This document shows positions 61,460-64,000 of a DNA stretch of 64,000 nucleotides, in pieces. Under the pieces are notes generated by a model. The model searched no databases, was not told the origin of the DNA, and saw only the letters and a program-made list of their open reading frames with translations. A program made the position numbers and the translations under genes. This stretch comes from JAUVKT01 sp036350795 (lineage in GTDB: Bacteria; Bacteroidota; Bacteroidia; Bacteroidales; VadinHA17), in contig JAZBNV010000131.1 of assembly GCA_036350795.1 (NCBI GenBank), positions 1-64,000 of the forward strand, given 5' to 3'. Positions within the stretch are counted from its first letter, which is position 1; every line of letters starts with the position of its first letter.

Positions 61460-62234
61460 TATTATGAAAACCCTGCCTTTCCTCCCGGAAAGAAGCACAA
61501 AACCCCGAAATACAGGCTTAACCATGGTAATGGATAAAGGACTGAGTGTTAATGAAGCAAAAGACCTGGTTAGTGTTGGAAGTGCCTATATAGACTTTGT
61601 TAAACTTGGCTTTGGTACCTCGCTGCTAACACCGGGGGTGGAAGAAAAGATTGATGTATACCGGAAGGCAGGATTAATATGCTACCTGGGAGGAACCCTC
61701 TTTGAAGCATATGTAATAAGAGGACTTTTTAAGGATTATATTAAGCTCCTTAAGAAGCTTAAACTCGAAATGGTTGAGGTTTCGGATGGTTCATATGAAA
61801 TGAAACAGGAGGATAAACTCAGTTATATCAGGGAGCTTTCAAAGGACTTTACTGTTATTTCAGAGGTTGGGTCGAAGAAGAAAGACGTGGTGTATACGCC
61901 GGAAGAGTGGGTTAGCATGATGTCGTCCGAACTGGAAGCAGGCTCGATAAAGGTTATCGCTGAGGCACGCGAAAGTGGTACCACCGGAATATACAATAGC
62001 GATGGTTCAACAAATGATGCACTTATTGACTCAATTGCAGAGCATATATCTCTCGATAACGTTCTCTGGGAGGCTCCGGTAAAATCTCAGCAGGCATGGT
62101 TTATAAAAGAATTTGGTCATAATGTTAACCTTGGTAATATAGCTCCCAACGAAGTAATATCTCTCGAAGCCCTGAGGTGCGGCCTGCGGGGTGATACCTT
62201 CTTCCAGTTCCTGCCTGAAGATCTAAAATATTAA
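61452..62234 (+). CDS. Phosphosulfolactate synthase (ComA) family protein
   Basis: The 260-aa protein matches the ComA family: RNTGLTMVMDKGLSV, YIDFVKLGFGTSLLT, YLGGTLFEAYVIRG, MVEVSDGSYEM, VISEVGSKKKD, KVIAEARESGTTGIYN and NLGNIAPNEVISLEALRCGL. ComA adds sulfite to phosphoenolpyruvate to make phosphosulfolactate, for coenzyme M in methanogens. In Bacteroidota the product could feed cysteate or sulfonolipid synthesis; comB, comC and the lipid synthase are not present. It overlaps the TPR gene by 8 bases and is one base before the DUF368 gene. Confidence 0.85.
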   Translation: MTDIMKTLPFLPERSTKPRNTGLTMVMDKGLSVNEAKDLVSVGSAYIDFVKLGFGTSLLTPGVEEKIDVYRKAGLICYLGGTLFEAYVIRGLFKDYIKLLKKLKLEMVEVSDGSYEMKQEDKLSYIRELSKDFTVISEVGSKKKDVVYTPEEWVSMMSSELEAGSIKVIAEARESGTTGIYNSDGSTNDALIDSIAEHISLDNVLWEAPVKSQQAWFIKEFGHNVNLGNIAPNEVISLEALRCGLRGDTFFQFLPEDLKY

Positions 62235-62235
62235 T

Positions 62236-63165
62236 ATGCAGGGTCTTAAAAATTCATTATTGCTCGTTTTGAAGGGAATAAGTATGGGTGCGGCAGATGT
62301 GGTACCCGGAGTCTCGGGTGGTACTATTGCCCTTATTACAGGTGTATACGAGGAGCTTATACATTCGCTTAAATCAATAAATGTAAACTCGCTAAGCCTC
62401 TTGCTTAAACTGAAACTAAGAGATTTCTGGAAAACTATAAACGGTAATTTCCTTTTATTGCTCTTCGGAGGAGTATTGATAAGCGTTTTTTCATTATCCA
62501 GGCTTCTTAAATTCTTGCTCCATAATTACCCTGTTCTTATCTGGTCGTTCTTTCTTGGCTTGATCCTTGCCTCAGCTATAATCGTGGCTAAAAGAATAAA
62601 AGACTGGGATGCTTCAAGGGCTCTGGCCCTGGCTGCAGGGATAATGGCAATGTATTTTATTACACGCTTTACCCCGGCTGAAACTACCGAGGCCTACTGG
62701 TTTGTATTTATTTCAGGAGCAATAGCCATCTGTGCAATGATACTGCCCGGTATTTCAGGAGCATTTATTCTACTGATCCTGGGCAAATACCAGTTTATTC
62801 TCGGAGCAGTAGCAGATATGGACTTAATAGTTCTTCTTGTTTTCGGCCTTGGAATAATCAGCGGTCTGCTGTCCTTTTCCAGGATCTTATCATACCTGCT
62901 TTCGAAATATCATGATCATACAATTGCTGTGCTTACCGGGTTTATAATTGGCTCACTGAATAAGATATGGCCGTGGAAGGAAATTATCAGCTCACGACTG
63001 AATTCACATGGTGAATATATTCCGCTTGTTGAGAAGAATATCCTTCCCTGGCGCTACAATGAAATCACTTCTGGCAATCCTTACCTGCTTTATTCACTGA
63101 TACTGATTATTTCTGGTGTACTGGCTGTGATCTTACTTGATAAACTTGGGAGAAAAGCGAAATGA
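62236..63165 (+). CDS. DUF368 (PopT-like) polyprenyl-phosphate transporter
   Basis: The 309-aa protein is mostly hydrophobic, with about nine membrane helices. It shows two related motifs, GAADVVPGVSGGTIALITG near the N-terminus and MILPGISGAFILLILGKY in the middle, typical of DUF368. Members have been shown to recycle undecaprenyl phosphate across the inner membrane for cell-wall synthesis. Its stop overlaps the aroE ATG by 4 bases (ATGA). It should serve peptidoglycan or LPS precursor export. Confidence 0.88.
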   Translation: MQGLKNSLLLVLKGISMGAADVVPGVSGGTIALITGVYEELIHSLKSINVNSLSLLLKLKLRDFWKTINGNFLLLLFGGVLISVFSLSRLLKFLLHNYPVLIWSFFLGLILASAIIVAKRIKDWDASRALALAAGIMAMYFITRFTPAETTEAYWFVFISGAIAICAMILPGISGAFILLILGKYQFILGAVADMDLIVLLVFGLGIISGLLSFSRILSYLLSKYHDHTIAVLTGFIIGSLNKIWPWKEIISSRLNSHGEYIPLVEKNILPWRYNEITSGNPYLLYSLILIISGVLAVILLDKLGRKAK

Positions 63166-63914
63166 GGAAATTCGGGATAATAGGGTTCCCGCTGGGTCAT
63201 TCATTTTCAAAAAAGTATTTCAGCGAAAAATTTGAGAAAGAAAAAATCAATGCTGTATATCAGAACTACGAAATCAGCAGGCTGTCTGATCTGCAAGGCA
63301 TACTTGATGATGAGCCCGGACTCGAGGGACTCAATGTAACTCTTCCGTATAAAAAAGAGGTAATAGCACTGCTCGATAATATCGACAGTCTTGCTGCCGA
63401 AACAGGTGCGGTGAATGTAATTAAAATTTCAGTAAGAGAAGGCTCCAGGTTCCTGAGCGGCTATAACACAGATATAACCGGCTTCAGATCGTCACTTAGA
63501 CCCCTGCTGAAAAAAGGCGATAAAAAAGCACTGGTGCTGGGTACAGGCGGGGCTGCCCTTGCAGCAGCGAGGGCATTAAGGGACCTTGATATTAAAGTTA
63601 CTTTTGTGTCGAGGACTGGTAAATTTAATTCACTGGAGTACGGGGAACTGGACAGGAGACTGATTCTGGAGAATAAGATAATAGTGAATGCAAGCCCGCT
63701 GGGCATGTATCCTGAAACGGATCACTGCCCGGATATTCCATATGAATACATAGGTGAAGATCATTTGTTATACGATCTTGTATATAATCCGGCAGAGACA
63801 CTGTTCTTAAAGAAGGGAAAAGAAAAAGGAGCCAGGGTTTCAGGCGGAATGGAGATGCTACTGGCACAGGCCGATGAGGCATGGACTATCTGGAACTCGG
63901 GAATCTTTATATAA
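63162..63914 (+). CDS. aroE: Shikimate dehydrogenase
   Basis: The 250-aa protein has the AroE signatures GFPLGHSFSKKYFSEKF, NVTLPYKKEVI (catalytic lysine), GAVNVIKI, YNTDITGFR, the NADP loop ALVLGTGGAALAAA, and NASPLGMYPE with YDLVYNPAET. It reduces dehydroshikimate with NADPH. It is the last gene of the operon. Its final codons TTT ATA TAA form the same palindromic stretch in which the opposite truA gene stops, an 8-base overlap. Confidence 0.96.
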   Translation: MRKFGIIGFPLGHSFSKKYFSEKFEKEKINAVYQNYEISRLSDLQGILDDEPGLEGLNVTLPYKKEVIALLDNIDSLAAETGAVNVIKISVREGSRFLSGYNTDITGFRSSLRPLLKKGDKKALVLGTGGAALAAARALRDLDIKVTFVSRTGKFNSLEYGELDRRLILENKIIVNASPLGMYPETDHCPDIPYEYIGEDHLLYDLVYNPAETLFLKKGKEKGARVSGGMEMLLAQADEAWTIWNSGIFI

Positions 63915-64000
63915 AAATTTCTTCGGGATACTCTATACCAGTCAGAAAAAGACCGTCAGGTTTAACAGATTTGCCGGCAGCACTCCTGTCTCTCTTTTCT
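63907..64000 (-). CDS. truA: tRNA pseudouridine synthase A (partial, C-terminal end only)
   Basis: About 30 residues read leftward from the window edge to a TAA at 63907-63909. The stretch RDRSAAGKSVKPDGLFLTG, then IEYPEEIF, matches the terminal TruA pattern (GKxxxPxGLxLxxVxYP). The identification rests on this short end only. TruA makes pseudouridine at positions 38-40 of the tRNA anticodon arm. Confidence 0.72.
   Translation of the reverse strand, partial: EKRDRSAAGKSVKPDGLFLTGIEYPEEIFI

Overview
The window looks like chromosomal DNA from a member of the Bacteroidota, probably an anaerobic or microaerobic member of the class Bacteroidia. Three things support this. Many genes are preceded by the Bacteroidota-type -7 promoter element TAnnTTTG. 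Strong Shine-Dalgarno sequences are mostly absent. The gene content is also typical of the group: a long SecA (1111 aa), an LptD-like outer-membrane assembly protein, many lipoproteins, and BNR-propeller and PD40 secreted proteins. I see no rRNA, tRNA, prophage, transposase or CRISPR array. Coding density is high, and only one gap exceeds 300 bases (59705-60055).

Layout. 1-5.4 kb: a truncated secreted propeller, a Crp/Fnr regulator, a divergent unusual thioredoxin plus thioredoxin-reductase-like flavoprotein, and a convergent aldehyde:ferredoxin oxidoreductase with a Tat-exported four-cluster ferredoxin. 5.5-16.3 kb: mnmA, a GNAT acetyltransferase, an AddA-like/radical SAM/AddB-like cluster, and a potassium-channel pore fused to a long beta-helix-like repeat domain. 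16.3-25 kb: ribH, a TPR protein, recF-dciA, ndk, nrnA, two FKBP lipoproteins, a MITE-like inverted-repeat element and a large secreted propeller protein. 25-32.5 kb: an RsmI-like methylase, a PhnP-like hydrolase, a tiny lipoprotein, a glycosidase-like/SUMF1 fusion, galK and dnaA. 32.7-39.3 kb: MCE protein, amidase, LptD, RidA and the rpsF-rpsR-rplI operon. 39.5-48 kb: dnaX, a hybrid sensor kinase with its receiver, ferritin and secA. 48-54.5 kb: a leftward run of AmmeMemoRadiSam B-A fusion, cation efflux, ligA, a conserved hypothetical and dapA, then a SiaC-like protein. 54.7-64 kb: argS, ffh, folD, a PD40 lipoprotein, then a tightly overlapping TPR / phosphosulfolactate synthase-like / DUF368 / aroE operon facing the end of a partial truA.

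Most genes are core housekeeping: DNA replication and repair (dnaA, recF, dciA, dnaX, ligA, addAB), translation and export (argS, ffh, secA, S6/S18/L9) and envelope assembly (LptD, MCE, amidase, DUF368). The best candidates for something unusual are four. First, the thioredoxin pair: the Trx has a CGRMGPMC site instead of CGPC, and the reductase has lost the NADPH-phosphate motif HRRxxxR. Second, the beta-helix/K+ channel fusion. Third, the glycosidase-like protein carrying a SUMF1 domain without catalytic cysteines. Fourth, a genome habit of seven-base tandem repeats placed at stop codons and intergenic sites. All function calls come from reading the sequence; no database search was run.
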